A DNA stretch of 64,000 nt from Chaenocephalus aceratus. Its lineage: Eukaryota; Chordata; Actinopteri; Perciformes; Channichthyidae. Below, piece by piece: positions 1 through 12,526 of this stretch. The position numbers were made by a program, and so were the translations under genes. Each line of letters opens with the position of its first letter. Position 1 is the stretch's first letter. The stretch is taken from positions 180,410-244,409 of the forward strand of contig JAMFTG010000179.1 of the NCBI GenBank assembly GCA_023974075.1. The letters run 5' to 3'. The notes under the pieces were generated by a model. That model saw only the letters and a program-made list of their open reading frames with translations. It did no database searches and was not told the DNA's origin.

Positions 1-300
1 TTATTATCACATTAATAACACTTTAGACCCTTTATCAGCACTTGCTGCAGGTAGCAGATCCTGAAGTAAAAGTACAAACACCACACTGTGAAAATACTCC
101 ATTACAAGTTAAAGTACTGCATTTATATCTTATTTAAGTAAAAGTATGTAAGTATTATTAGACACATGTACTTTATTATAATAATTGAAATGTATTACGG
201 AAGAGCAAACCTACCAAAATAAATATATTTATAAAAATACATACATTGAATAATATGCCATTTAATGTACTGATTTAAATATGACCCATGCATGTGGGCA
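1..300. repeat. Flank with AAGTAAAAGTA-type interspersed repeat
   Basis: No gene is visible. The stretch is AT-rich. Between about 60 and 180 it carries the AAGTAAAAGTA / CTCCATTACAAG motif of a dispersed fish repeat, which also appears near 1983-2455 and, in the other orientation, near 6230-6310. This flank has no counterpart in front of the later Harbinger copies. Confidence 0.5.
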
Positions 301-719
301 CTAGGAGTGGAGTGCACCAGCTGGGCGTAAAAAAGTAGGGCTTAACTCTAACGTCGGGCTTAGCTACGTCCAATTTAGTGATTCGAATTTACACCGAGTG
401 CACCAAGCCTGACTAGTCTCGGGCGTAGCTGCGCCTGGTCTTAAGAAGCGCGTCCATGTGAATACACACGAAACAGTAATTGTTGCCAAGCAACACACGT
501 CTATATAATTTAACACTGGAACTCCTCCATTCAGAGCAAGCTAATAATTCAATAACGAATATGGATAACAGAAAGAAGAGAAAAAACAATTGTACTGATG
601 GAGAGTTTAGAACATTGATTGAAATATATGTTGTACTTGTTTTTTATCTCAATTTCATGTTAACAGTTCTCCAAAATGTTGTTATTTAATGTTCTTGTGT
701 GTGTTCTTTGAATAAAATA

Positions 720-2859
720 CAGGGTTCGTACGGGTGCTTGAAATCCTTGAAAATGCTTGAAATTTGACGTGGTGTTTTCAAGGTTGGGAAAGTGCTTGAA
801 TTTTGGGAATGGTGCTTGAAATTGAGATAAAGTGCTTGAAAATGTAAATGCTTTACATTTACAATAAATTGCTGTCTGACTGAATAGTTCGCTTTTTAGA
901 TTAAAAGAAAAGAATTGCTTCGCTTCTACATAAAACAGCTCCGCTGCACCTTCCCGCGCTATGCGCGCGACCTGCAAGTGTTTGTGTTACGTGTGACCTG
1001 GGCATTCTGATGAGCGATAGATGACTGTGTGCCAGGAGGTTGCAGTTTCAACGAGCGTTGGCTAGCAGAAGACAAATACAAGCCATGGCTAAGACTAGGG
1101 TCAAGCCCACGAGTAGCCTCCCGCAAAGTTTGCAAAAATAATGATGGGAGAGTCTGCGCTGACGAGCCACATGAAAGGTACGCCGTAGTAGAGCATTTTA
1201 GATTAGGCTAACGTTGCATGTTACGTTTGTTTAAGCTAACGTTAGCGAGCTGAATAGCGAACTCGATTGAGGGATAATAATAATTGCAGGGGACAATCAT
1301 TTCAGAGGAGCGTTACAGTCGCCATCGTGTGGTGTTCAGAGGATGAAGCACTCACGGTATTTCGTGTTATAGTCACGAAATATATATATAATCTATTGAT
1401 TCGACACAGAGCGATTTTGAAAGCAATGTATTTCTACTGGTAGTATGTTTCGTGCCTAAAGCAACTTGCTCTATCGAAATCAGTCACATTGACTCGAAGA
1501 CACATTTTGTTTGTATTACTGGTCTGGGGGAAGCTCGCGAGTGTGTTTGTGTACCGGGGAAACACTCACAAGAAACACCGGCTGTTGTTATGCTTGCTGT
1601 GATGTTACATTAGTCCGTTCTCTGCTTGTAATTATGCCGAAGCTTCAAAGTTGTATTTATCATCTGAATTTGCCGAAACAAGTTTAATATTCTGAAAGCC
1701 AACACTTTGTTTAATTGAAAACGGATGAAAACAAACTGTGTCTTATCTATAAAGTTGAAGTATTATACAAGTAAAACTACATTTTGCTTTAATCCCATGT
1801 AATTGTAGAATGAACACAGTCTTCCTTTGAAGATGTCTAAGTCAGGTGTCTTGAGTAGTCAAAATTACCTACAAATCATTGGACACATTTGTAAATATTA
1901 TTTTCCACTTGTTACCATTGTGAGCCTATTTGTATGCAGCTCTGTGTGATTTTGTGGCTACAATTCAGGCTAATACGCTACCAGAGGTGGAATAAGTACT
2001 CAGATATTGTACTTGAGTAAAAGTACAAGTACTCAGATCTTGTAGTGAAATTATAAGTACTCAGATATTGTACTTGGTAAAAGTAGAAGTACCAGAGTGT
2101 AGGAATACTCTGTCACAGTAAAAGTCCTGCATTCAAAATGTTCCTCAACTAAAAGTAGAAAAGTATTCTCATCAAAATATTGTTCAAATAGCGACAGTAA
2201 AAGTAGTCGTTGTGCAGATTGGTCCATTTCAGAATAATATATATGATATGTTTTATAATGATTGATCATGAAAGTGTTCTCAAAGCTGGTGAAGGTGCAG
2301 CTAGTCTGAAGTACTTTGTAGACTGCAGGGTAGCTTGTGGATTTACTCCAGGTGGAACTAAAGTCTGATTCAACACTTGGTTATATTTCACATCATTCAT
2401 CCAGATCTGTGAAGTAACTAAAGGTATTAAATACATGTAGTGGAGTAAAAGTACACCATGTACCTATGACTTATGTTTACTGCCAACCTAAAAGTACCTC
2501 AAAAATAGTAATCAATAATGTATTGAAAAGTTATTTGGCTGATTGTTTTATATTGGCTCAGACAGGTTATATGGGAGGCCTAGTCTACGTACAGATCACT
2601 CATTTTGAAATATTAAACTTAGTTTTATTTTCTTTAATTTTTCATCCTCATGTAGAATGCTATCACGAAACACACATTTGGTTGTTTATAGCATAAAGAA
2701 CATCTGATTTAATGTGAGGTAGGGAAATAATCATTTGAGGATGTGTATATAAATATGTAATTTACAACAGCTGTAAGATGCTTGAAAAGCTGGAAAATGC
2801 ACCTTGAAAATGCTTGAAAAGTGCTTGAATTTGACTTTGGAAAAGGTGTAAGAACCCTG
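720..2859. mobile_element. 2.1-kb DNA-transposon-like insertion in Harbinger copy 1
   Basis: The ends read CAGGGTTCGTAC on the left and, inverted, CAGGGTTCTTAC on the right. Both are followed inward by CTTGAA-rich sub-terminal repeats (720-850 and 2770-2850). The insertion is flanked by the direct repeat AAAATA (714-719 and 2860-2865). The corresponding places in Harbinger copies 2 and 3 (near 26975 and 57110) have a single AAAATA and no insertion, so this is a true insertion specific to copy 1. I see no transposase inside, so it is probably non-autonomous. The family is not assigned. Confidence 0.8.
1983..2455. repeat. Nested AAGTACTCAGAT / AAAAGTA repeat
   Basis: The sequence has recurring AAGTACTCAGATNTTGTACTT and GTAAAAGTA blocks typical of a common non-autonomous fish repeat. 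It lies wholly inside the 2.1-kb insertion. No coding potential is seen. Confidence 0.5.
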
Positions 2860-2950
2860 AAAATAGGCCTAATGAAAATATTTGGTCACAAAGGGAGCTT
2901 ATTGAAATGCAATTGCAAAAAAACAGCGTTCATATTACAAATATATAGGT

Positions 2951-3895
2951 CTATAGGTTGTTTATTATATGATTGCGGTTAAGTCGTCCACCGATATCTT
3001 CACGGATGCCAGCAGGAGCCACAGGGTTCTCATCCGCCTCCAGTGCCAATTCTCCTTGAAGGGGGATTCTCTTTTTCACCCAGATGTTGTACAGCACCGC
3101 AGTGGCAGCAATGATCACGCAGACGCGCTCAGGGTGCATTCGCATTTCACTGTGGAGGCACTGAAACCTACAAAAAACAATTTAGCCTATATCTACATTA
3201 AAAGGCTGGCCTTTTATATATTATAAAAATAACTTGCTAACCTACGTTTGAGCACTCCAATGCAGCGCTCTACAATGTTCCTCGTTTTTGTATGCTTGTC
3301 GTTATAGCGGCGCTCTTGTGCAGTTCTCTCTGCGATGACAGGTGTCATTAGCCAGCGCTTCAGAGGGTATCCACTGTCTCCGAGAAGAAGACCATTCACT
3401 CTCCCTGCCTCAAATTCCCGTTGAAGGGCGCTCTCTCTCAGGATGCGAGCATCATGGGTCGACCCAGGCCATCTTGCAACGAGGTCGACAATGCCCATGT
3501 CCGAGTTGCACACAATTTGAACATTTATAGAATGGTAACCCTTTCTATTAACATACAAATACTCATGTTCAGAGGGGGCCTGAATGCGAACATGAGTCCC
3601 GTCGATGCATCCGACAATACCAGGTATACCTGATTTTAACAAAAGATCTTGCCTGGATTTCGCTGCTTCTTCTTCTGTGGGTAGGTGAATATAGTTCCTA
3701 TGGCGGTGCTGGAGGGCCAATGAAACTTGTCTTATAGCCCGACATGCAGTTGTGAGATGAACATTAATCATGTCTCCCACAGTATTTTGATAGTAAGTTC
3801 TGATCCATGCTGGAGTTGAGGGGAGATCTCCTCGATTAAATCAAAAAGGGCTTGTCTGCCGAAACGAAACCTCTCTCTCAGTTCACTGAATAGAT
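2951..3895 (-). pseudogene. HARBI1-like Harbinger transposase, copy 1, N-terminally frameshifted
   Basis: This is a DDE_Tnp_4 (HARBI1-type) transposase, the nuclease that cuts and pastes Harbinger elements. The main exon (3242-3780) shows [10 protein letters not shown] (first acidic residue), [20 protein letters not shown] (second acidic residue) and NIVERCIGVLKRR (catalytic Glu). A phase-2 intron (3168-3241) has a canonical GT donor and AG acceptor and rejoins in frame to give RRFQCLH. The second exon (2951-3167) ends in HIINNL. Upstream of 3780 the frame breaks because about 70 bp are missing relative to copies 2 and 3, which retain the preceding helical region (LRFYAN motif). No Myb-like partner gene is seen in this element. 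Confidence 0.85.
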
Positions 3896-4198
3896 GTCCA
3901 GTGGGTTTGTTCGATCACGGACAACTCTTTCTCTTCTTAATGCCCTTGCATTGTTAAACTTGCCCTGCCATCGTTATTATCCTTCTTGCCTGTTTTACGT
4001 TACTATGGATACTAGTCTTGTCTTTCCGATTTACGCCTGCTCCATACTTGGCGTAAAAGTTACACCCGGGCGCAACGCATACAGGGCTTAAGTCTAAGTG
4101 GTGCACTAGTCATAACTTTAGTTTGGTCTTCACCTTCGGTTCTACGACGGACGTAGAGTTACGCCCAGTTTACGCCCAGCTGGTGCTCTCCACTGTAG

Positions 4199-4892
4199 TT
4201 GGTTAAATGTGACATACATTGATACTTTAGTTTTAATGTGCTTCTTTATTCACCTTTTCTTTTTAAATGTGTAAAAGCAAATAAAAACAAATACTTTGGA
4301 TTAATTCAAATTGCGGGAGAATAATTCATAAAGAAATCAATGAATACATATTAGGGATGCTCCGATCGATCGGCCACCGATCGTTATCGGCCGATACTCA
4401 CTCTCTACCGATCGATCGGGCTCTCTAAAAATGCCGATCGCGAGAGCCGATCGCATGAGGTAAAATTATGACGTAAAATACATGACACTTTTCTCTGTGC
4501 GCGGCAAAACAAGCTTCAGTCTGGCAGCATTTTCGAATGCGCTAGAATTTGAAAATACACAACCGGAAAAAATCTGCCACTTCCTTACAGAGCCCCTCCT
4601 CCAACACACACGAACGCGCACATGACCAATGAGGGCACGAGATAAGTTTGTGCCCAGATGGAAGGCTGACAGGCAGGTAGGCCATCCAGTTACTTTAGCC
4701 GGGCCGGCTCAGATGATTGGTCGTGCTTTTTACAGTACTACGGCTTCCACAGATGAAATTTGTTTATGGGTTTTTTGTCAAAGCACTTAACATATTCATT
4801 GCTATCGGGATGTTAAGAGCATTCCATGGAATATAACAAGTGTATCTCGAGCCGGTTTCTCAAACTTACCTACCCCACCTTTAACTAGATAT
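4199..4892. repeat. Gene-free interspersed repeat mosaic, copy 1
   Basis: No open frame of interest is present. At 4351-4470 there is a TTAGGGATGCTCCGATCGATCGG block full of GATCGATCGG palindromes, resembling the end of a hAT element. At 4500-4890 there is an unclassified fish repeat (GGCTCAGATGATTGG, GTGTATCTCGAGCCGG). Copies 2 and 3 have about 290 bp of additional sequence after the hAT-like block (28478-28765; 58660-58950). Confidence 0.5.
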
Positions 4893-6041
4893 ATCTAGTT
4901 AACAAAAAGTGTTAACAAATCCAGAATATGATTTATATTTTGCTGGCTACTGCAGAATGCTGTGGTAGCCATGCTGGTTAAGGGTGCCTTGAACTCTGAA
5001 TAAATCACCAACAGTGACACCAGTAAAGCCCCCCCCCCCCCACCATCTCACCCCCTCCTCCATGCTTCACGGTGGGTACCACTCATGCAGAAACCATCCG
5101 CTCACCTTCTCTGTGTCTCACAGAGACACGGAGGTTGGAACCAAAAATCTCTCATTTGGACCCATCAGGCCAAAGTACAGATTTCCACTGTCTAATGTCC
5201 AATCCTTGTTTCTTGGCCCAAACAATTCTCTTCTTCTTGTTGTTCATCCTCAGTGGTAGATCTTTGCAGCAATTGGACCTTGAAGGCCTAATTCACGCAG
5301 TCTCCTCTGAACAGTGGATGTTGAGATTGTCTGCTACTTGAGCTCTGTGATCATTTAAGTGGGCTCTAATCTGAGGTGCTTTAACTTGCGGTTTCTGAGG
5401 CTGGTAACTCTGATGTGTTTATCCTCTGAGCAGAGGTAACTCTTGCTATTCCTTTCCCGGGGGGGGTCCTCATGAGAGCCAGTCTCATCATAGCGTTCCA
5501 TGGTTTTTGCGACTGCACTTGAGGATACATTCAAAGTTCTTAACATTTTCCGGATCGACTGGCCTTCATTTCTTAAAGTGATGATGGACGGTCGCTTCTC
5601 TTTACTGAGTTGAGTGGTTCTTGCTATAATATGGATTACAACAGCAGTCAAATAGGGCTTTCCACTGTGCACTAACTCTACCTCTGCACAACACAACTGA
5701 TGGTCTCAAACACATTCAGAAGGCAAGTCATTCCACACATTGACTCTTGACAAGGCACACCTGTTAATAGAAAACCATTCCAGGTGACGACCTCATGAAG
5801 CTGACTGAGAGAAGCCAAGAGTGAGCAAAGCTGTCATCAAGGCAAAAGGGGCTACTTTGAAGAATCTAAAATAAAAATCATATTCTTGATTTTTTAACAC
5901 TTTTTTGTTAACTAGATAATTCCATATGTGTTCTTTCATAGATTTGATTTCTTCAGTGTTAATCTACATAGTAGAAACAAATTAAAATAAGCAAAAAACA
6001 TTGAATGAGAAGGTGTCCAATCTTTTGACAGGTACTGTATA
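4893..6041 (-). mobile_element. Tc1-like transposon, copy 1, uninterrupted but internally decayed
   Basis: The right end (about 6003-6041) is a typical Tc1 terminus: GTACCTGTCAAAAG when read inverted, ending at TA. Inner arms with AACACTTTTTTGTTAACTAG (right) and its inverse (left) give the IR/DR layout of the family. On the minus strand the transposase relic runs from an N-terminal paired-like helix-turn-helix (5355-5696, with EGQSIRKM and ETGSHEDP) to a KHGGGG stretch near 5060. The C-terminal catalytic region and the outer left end are missing. The sequence CACTTGAGGATACATTC near 5517-5533 is continuous here; in copy 2 a LINE sits at this point. Confidence 0.8.
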
Positions 6042-6615
6042 TAAAAACACACATATTTGAACATTTAGCAGGTTCCCTCATCCATAATCATTTATACAAG
6101 CGCAACTTTGAACATGTACAGCAGTAAAATGCAACATACAAAATAATCAAGAAACAACATAAATGAAACACTGACAGGGAACATTTTACTGCACCATCAT
6201 TACTGTTTCATAAGAAGGTGCCGTCAAATGTTCTGTTAATACTTGCATACTTTTACTTAAATAAGGTTTGAATGCAGGATTTTAATTTGTAACAGAGTAT
6301 TTTCATTCTATACTGTAGGCGTAGTGTATCTGTGAACGATCCCAAATACAATTCCTTGTTTACATTGTGGCTAGTGCTACACCAGAAGAAAAAACCCTTT
6401 TACATTTTGAACTGGAAGTGGAAAGGGGCTGGGCTACATGAGGTGACTTGAGCCAACAAAAATACACAATAGTTGGGACTAAGAAAGATAATGTTAAAAT
6501 ATAAAAACAAAGGCATTAATTAGGGCTGCAAAATGTCTCCCACTGTAATGGTGATGAGGTTTTTAAATGCTAACACTTAACAGTTTGTTCTGACTGTGTT
6601 TCCTGTTTCCTGCAG
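6042..6615 (+). other. Intron tail before zinc-finger exon
   Basis: No gene is visible. The stretch ends in a pyrimidine-rich tract and the CTGCAG acceptor of the following zinc-finger exon. It contains an inverted fragment of the AAGTAAAAGTA repeat. By eye it differs from its partner at about 35613-36187 at roughly 2-3% of positions. Confidence 0.5.
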
Positions 6616-7745
6616 ACGTCCAGCAGCTGGTGGTGGTTAAAGAAGAGCTTCTCCCTGACCAACAGGAGTGGAGCACCAGTCTGGACCAGGAGGACCCAGA
6701 GCCTCCCCCACACATTAAGCTGGAACAGGAGGGAGAGCAGCTTCAGGAGCTGGAGGAGGCTGATATCACCAAGTCCACTTTCACTCCTGACCCTGTGAAG
6801 AGTGAAGGTGATGAAGAGAAACCTCAGTCCTCTCAGCTTCATCAAAGACAAACTGAACACATGGAAACAGAAGCTGATGGAGATGAATGTCGAGGACCAG
6901 AACCAGCCAGGAACTCAGATCCAGAGAGCAGTTTACAACCAAAGACTGAGGACCACACTGAAGACTCTTCTGAACCTGACACTCGAGACTCTTCTGAACA
7001 TGACACTAGAGACTCTTCTGAACATGACACTAGAGACTCTTCTGAACATGACACTAGAGACTCTTCTGAACCTGACACTGAAGACTCTTCTGAACCTGAC
7101 AATGGAGACTCTTCTGAACCTGACACTGAAGACAGTGCTGATTGGAAAGAGACCAGAGAACCTGCCTCAGGCTCAAACTCACTGAAAAATAGACATGAAT
7201 CTGTCTGTGATCCACAGCGTAGTGCTGAAAAGAAACCATTCAGCTGCTCAGTCTGCAAGAAAGCTTTTTCACAGAATGGACATTTAAAGAGACATATGAG
7301 AGTCCACACAGGAGAGAAACCATTCACCTGTACAGTCTGTAAGAAAGCTTTTTCATGTAATGGAAGTTTAAAGAAACACATGAGAATCCACACAGGAGAT
7401 AAACCATTTACCTGTACAGTCTGTAAGAAAGCTTTTTCACTGAGTGGAAGTTTAAAGGGACACATGAGAATCCACACAGGAGATAAACCATTTACCTGTA
7501 CAGTCTGTAAGAAAGCTTTTTCACTGAGTGGAAGTTTAAAGGGACACATGAGAGTCCACACAGGAGAGAAACCATTCACCTGTACAGTCTGTAAGAAAGC
7601 TTTTTCACTGAGTGGAAGTTTAAAGCTACACATGAGAATCCACACAGGAGAGAAACCATTCACCTGCTCAGTCTGTAAGAAAGCTTTTTCACGGAGTGGA
7701 CATTTAAAGTCACACATGAGAATCCACACAGGAGAGGAAAAATAG
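6616..7745 (+). CDS. C2H2 zinc-finger protein, terminal exon, 6 fingers
   Basis: This is a probable nuclear sequence-specific DNA-binding protein. The exon begins after a CTGCAG acceptor in phase 1 and reads DVQQLVVVKEELLPDQQEW, the usual second module of a large teleost zinc-finger family. An acidic linker follows, with seven DSSE(P/H)D-type octapeptide repeats at about residues 105-165. Six consecutive C2H2 fingers with TGEKP or TGDKP linkers then run to the stop. Their recognition helices are QNGHLKR, CNGSLKK, LSGSLKG (twice), LSGSLKL and RSGHLKS. The first exon must lie upstream of the window, because the matching coiled-coil exons inside the window are downstream of it. Target sites are unknown. 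There is no sign of decay. Confidence 0.88.
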
Positions 7746-8204
7746 ATCTGCAAAGTTTGTGACAAAATATTTAAATGGCGTAATCGTTTAAAAAGACCAA
7801 GTATGTTGGTAAGGGAATACATTTGTCTCTTTTGTCTCCTAATGCCGTTACATGTAATACGTTACTCCCTAAGCCTGTTTTCCCCCACCTGTAACCGATT
7901 CGCTAATGATCACAAATGTTAATTTCTTCGACCCCTTGAGACTATTTCTTGTTTAATAATCGTTACATCTCCTCAGGACCAAGTTCCCGTGTCCTGCCTT
8001 TCACCTGCTGATCACCCACTGCTCATTTAAGGTGGACTCACCTTTACAAGGGACCAGCTAGTCTTAGTGTCGTAATGCAAACGTTTTGTAAAGTGATGCT
8101 AGACCAACAACGTGCTGTTGGGTTGTGTGCTCTCTGCAGGACGGTGTCTGTACTCAAAGATTGTTGATGAAATGAGAGCTTCACTCTGTTTTTGTTGTCT
8201 AAAC
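7746..8204 (+). other. 3' flank of zinc-finger exon
   Basis: Probable 3' UTR and downstream sequence. The first bases after the stop continue as a degenerate finger (CKVCDKIFKW-like), so the finger array may once have been longer. No other gene is seen. Confidence 0.5.
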
Positions 8205-8672
8205 CAGTGATTTTCAAATGGGGGTACGCGGACCCCTGGGGGTACGTTGGGGTACTGCAGGGGGTACGTGAGATAAAAAAAAAAAGGTTAATTAAAAAAA
8301 TAATCTTAGTAAAATAAGTTAAATAGAAAACACAATTTTATATAAAACTTTCCTAGAACCACCTCATATAAACATGTCAAATGTGTGTATTGTATTTTAT
8401 AGTTTTTCATAATAACATATTACTTAAATTGAAAAACTCCTTGGAAAAAGTGTTATGTTGTTTTTTTCCATGCATAAAATCAAAATGTCCTTAGTTTGTT
8501 GTAATGCATACCACGAAGGAGTTAATACTTCGCACACTGAGGGAACATCACTATATTTTAATTATTTATAAAGGCTTTTTCGATCAAAAATGTTCGGGAT
8601 CGGTCAGGGGGTACTTGGCTGAGAAAATGTTTCAAAGGGGGTACATTACTGACAAAAGTTTGAGAAGCACTG
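8205..8672. mobile_element. hAT-like MITE, copy 1
   Basis: The ends CAGTGATTTTCAAA and, inverted, CAGTGCTTCTCAAA match hAT-type termini. The flanking octamers GTCTAAAC and CTCTAGAT share TCTA, consistent with a decayed 8-bp duplication. The interior is AT-rich with repeated GGGGGTAC motifs and no transposase. Confidence 0.75.
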
Positions 8673-10399
8673 CTCTAGATGATAGGAAAGGAGGTTTCAA
8701 ACTTCCTTTATAACCTCCTTTAGCTTAGGAACCACTGGACCTCCCTCACCGGAAGGAAAGGAGCAAATGCTGGCCCACAATGCATTGCAGCCGCGGCATG
8801 TGCCGTCACACAACAGTCGGCCGTTTACGGAAACAAACTTTTATGACCGAGAAATGATATCATGAAAGTTACGGTGCTTATTAAGCTTTTTAAAACGTAT
8901 GTGGTAAGTTGCCAAAGTGCTTTGTTTTGAACGTTCATCAGTATTATAATCAAAAAGAGAAATATGAACGTAGAGCTAAAATGTCGTGCCATTTGCAACC
9001 AGAGCGCACCCTGACGCTGCAGGCGTTCTCCAGCCCAAACCAGCAAAGCTTATGAGTGTGAAGCAACAGTAGGCTATCTGCTGCCCAGCTGCTTTAGTAT
9101 GAAACGTACCTTCAGCTCATGAAAGCTCTGCAGTATCATAAGGAAGTCGCCTAATGATAAATCTGTAGCCTCTGAAAAGTCCCGCGTCAGAGAACCAGTT
9201 CCATTTACTCACGGCCGCTCACTTCGCTAGATCCGCTAAAAAGGACAGCAGGCTGCAGTCTAACCACACAGACACACATCAGGTGCTCACTCATTATTCC
9301 GTATTTCTGCCGTTGTATGCTCTTTGTTTCTAAATGTATCACTGTATTGTGAACCAAAATAACATGCAGTAGTTTAACATTTAATTTCACTCATTGCGGC
9401 GTGCCGTGTAATCATTTAAATAATAGCCTATGTAAGCTTCTTATTGTGAAAACGTTTAAAAGAGAAGGGTTTAGAAAAAGTGTCTTTACTATAGGAAATA
9501 TAAATTCCACAGTTGCCTACAATGATATGCAGGTATTTCTTTTTATATTTTTGTTTTAATTTTGTTAATTAGAACAGGCCCAGCCGAAATTACATTGGCC
9601 CACCCAACATTGAAATCCTGGCGCCGCGGCAGTTGTATGATACAACTGCAACGAAAGTAACAAAAACAATGTAATATCCTTTTCAGTTTCACAGAACACA
9701 AATTAGGTTGTTTACATGATTTTGTTGTGCAATAAAACAGCCAGAGAAGCGACCTGCAAGCAAACATCGCGCACCGTGTCCTCATGCTCCTGTTTCACCT
9801 GTTTAATACAGGTGTCATCACTGCTATTGATTTCGATTGAGCAGGTCAAAAAAAGCAAGAAATGACAACGTGAAATAAGACAATTTTTACCTGTAAGAGT
9901 TGCTCATCATGTTCTCTGAGGTGCATCAAAAGAAGCAATGCTGCTGCCTTCTTTTTCCTTGTTGTCTCATCATAGTATGCCATTCTGCAGGAACTGAATT
10001 GTGATGAATTGTGATTGAAGCTTTGGGAGTTAGCCTTTATATGTCCACGTTACCATGACACAAACTATGTCATGCGATGGGTACACAATGCCCTCACGAT
10101 GGCCTTACGATGGCCTTACGAAGGGCAAAATAGACACACGACGTCAACATGAAAATGAACCTTCGCAAGGTCCTTCGGCAATGCTTTGTGATGCCAAAGA
10201 TGTTGCCACCGCTCCCGAAGTTGCTGCCGGAGCCTGAGAAACTCCACCGGCGGTCATACGATGGCTTAAGATGCCCTCACGAATGGCGAATGAAAGTTTT
10301 AGCTGTCGATGCAGGACAGTCTAATCATCAGTTCAAACATCGAGAACTTTTCCCCAAAACTTAGAGACACATGAAGTAAGGGTCTCTGGAGATCTTCAA
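8673..10399. other. No gene seen; low-copy sequence
   Basis: Only short shadow frames occur. At 10060-10280 there is a compositionally distinct, GC-richer stretch with imperfect repeats of CGATGGCCTTA and of CCCTCACGA, probably an old element of unknown class. From about 8673 onward the match to the second block becomes nearly perfect. Confidence 0.45.
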
Positions 10400-11402
10400 A
10401 ACAGAATATTCTGGAAAGTTGGTAGAGACGATACCAATTACGATACCAATTACTCACAGGCTCCTCCCTCGATTAAACATTTTTGTTTATAGCATTTCAG
10501 AAAATAGTTTAAAACGCCTTTTGCACAGGATAGAATTTAAAGTTCTTCTTCTCGCCTACAAAGCCCTTAATGGGCAGGCGCCATCTTACCTTAAAGAACT
10601 CATTATACCCTACGGACAGTAGTACTAGGGCATTGCGTTCCAAGAATGCAGGGCTGTTGGTTGTTCCTAGAGTCTCTAAAAGTACAATGGGAGCCAGAGC
10701 CTTTTCTTATCAAGCTCCACATTTGTGGAATCAGCTTCCAGTGTGTGTTCGGGCGGCAGACACCCTATCCGTTTCTAAGAGTGCGCTTAAGACCTTCCTT
10801 TTGATAAAGCTTATAGTTAGGGCTGATTAGATTCAGCCCCTAGTTTTGCTGATAGAGGCTTAGTTTGTCGGGGGACACCTTACTTCTTCCTTCTCTCTGT
10901 CTATACCTGTGTCCTCTCATGTTCCGATTAACCCAGCTTCCCCACATGTCTTTCTTTTTGGTGTCTATTTTCGCCGGGATCCGGAGTCATGGATGATCCT
11001 GCGGTCCTGTGTCCTGGATCGCGAGCCCTGGATGGATATCCTTGTGGATTCATCTTCCTATTATACACAGATGCATTTCCAAACATTTCGACTACCTATG
11101 TTGTAAATGTATTTTCTTTTCAATTTACACACGGCATCTATTGCACGTCTGTCCGTCCTGGGAGAGGGATCCCTCCTCTGTTGCTCTCCCTGAGGTTTCT
11201 CCCATTTTTCCCTTTAAACTGGGTTTTCTTCTGAAGTTTTTCCTTGTACGATGTGAGGGTCTAAGGACAGAGGGTCTAAGGACAGAGCGTGTCGTATTGC
11301 CATACTGATATTCTGTACACACTGTGAAGACCACTGAGACAAATGTAACATTTGTGATATTGGGCTATATAAATAAACATTGATTGATTGATTGATTGAT
11401 TT
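10400..11402 (+). mobile_element. L2/CR1-like LINE, 5'-truncated 3' end, copy 1
   Basis: The decoded C-terminus reads RIEFKVLLLAYKALNG, then SSTRALRSKNAGLLVVPRV, then APHLWNQLP, the characteristic post-RT tail of fish L2/Rex-type LINEs. The frame shifts near 10610. A single missing T near 10798, compared with the second copy, removes the LFDKAYS ending. The 3' end carries GGGCTATATAAATAAACA followed by (TTGA)n: about five units here, about three in the other copy. Confidence 0.82.
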
Positions 11403-11808
11403 TGCAATTTCCCTGAGCTTCAAATGTGAAATACTGTACAGCTTGTTTTACCAACAGTCCAAATACCCTAGTTCAAAACCAACCAAGGGAAGACTGCAAA
11501 TCCTCTGTCAGGCATTTCTGCTGGTAGAAAATAGTTGATAATGAAAAGTTGATCAACAACAAATATTCCTACAGGAATAAGATAAAAGGTTGTGTTGAAT
11601 AAAATGTTGTACACTATGTTTTTCTCACGCTGAATCGGGTGCCTTTTGGGTCTTCGCATTTTTTAAGAAAATACCTTAAAATATTGCATTTTTTATCATA
11701 ACATCTGATAGAGGACTACTTAAACCTTTGAGAAAACACATTTTCCCACCTCAGGCATACACTCCCAATAATTACTAGGAGTTTCCTTCTTACAAAAAGT
11801 TGTTTGGA
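11403..11808. other. No gene seen
   Basis: AT-rich sequence between the LINE tail and the outer inverted repeat of the next element. No frame is supported. Confidence 0.4.
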
Positions 11809-12526
11809 GTTCAACCCCGTCACAGACAACTTGGAGTCTGTGTGAATATGATTCAAAAAGATATTCAAGTTAATTCTTGTTGAACCTTAATCATCAGAAG
11901 TCCCTTGTTTAGGATCACCTATGTTAAGTAGATTTGTTCTAGACCATTAGTAGACCATTTGGCTGCAAAAGGGGATCATTAGAACTTTATCCAACATCGG
12001 CCTTCAAATGTTATCAAAAATATGCATTCAACTTAGAATTTTGTTTAGGTTTCATATGTTGTCTGATTATCTTGTACACTGTAAACACAATACAACACTT
12101 CAAAGTTCATATTAAGTTCATATCACTAAAATATTAATACAAACCTATTAAATAACAGGGTTGAACTCAGCATGACGGGGTTGAATATGATAACAGGGTT
12201 GAAAGGACAACACATCTTTCTATATGGTATGGATTTATTTAGCTGAGCAATTAATGATTATGCATTCAATTAAATGGAAATTCAATTGAATTACAGCTGA
12301 ACTATCAAAACATTTGATACAACATGAAGTATTTAAAAAACATCAAGCACAAATCCATCAAAAACATGAATGGAATGAATCAGTCCATATGGTCAGCATT
12401 AACCACAATTCCTAATAAAATGTATAATGGTAAAATGTAACTAATTTTGATTGGTAATTTGGCTACTAATATTCAGTACATAACGTTGAACTCTGAATAT
12501 TTGTTTGTGAAGTGTTGCTTCATCCT

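Larger units (their letters stand above)
301..4198 (-). mobile_element. PIF/Harbinger element, copy 1 (both inverted ends present)
   Basis: The left end (301-330) and the inverted right end (4170-4198) share GAGCACCAGCTGGGCGTAA-like sequence with only a few differences, giving terminal inverted repeats of about 29 bp. Between them lies a spliced HARBI1-like transposase relic on the minus strand. This copy is the only one of three with an intact left end, and it holds a 2.1-kb insertion. I could not define its own target-site duplication. At 460-467 it contains the uninterrupted GAATACAC site that, in the next copy, flanks a 6.9-kb insertion. Confidence 0.82.

Noticed and set aside
480..689. 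Short plus-strand frame at the left of Harbinger copy 1
   Set aside because: No domain, and copies 2 and 3 carry stops and deletions within 25 codons; treated as non-coding element sequence.
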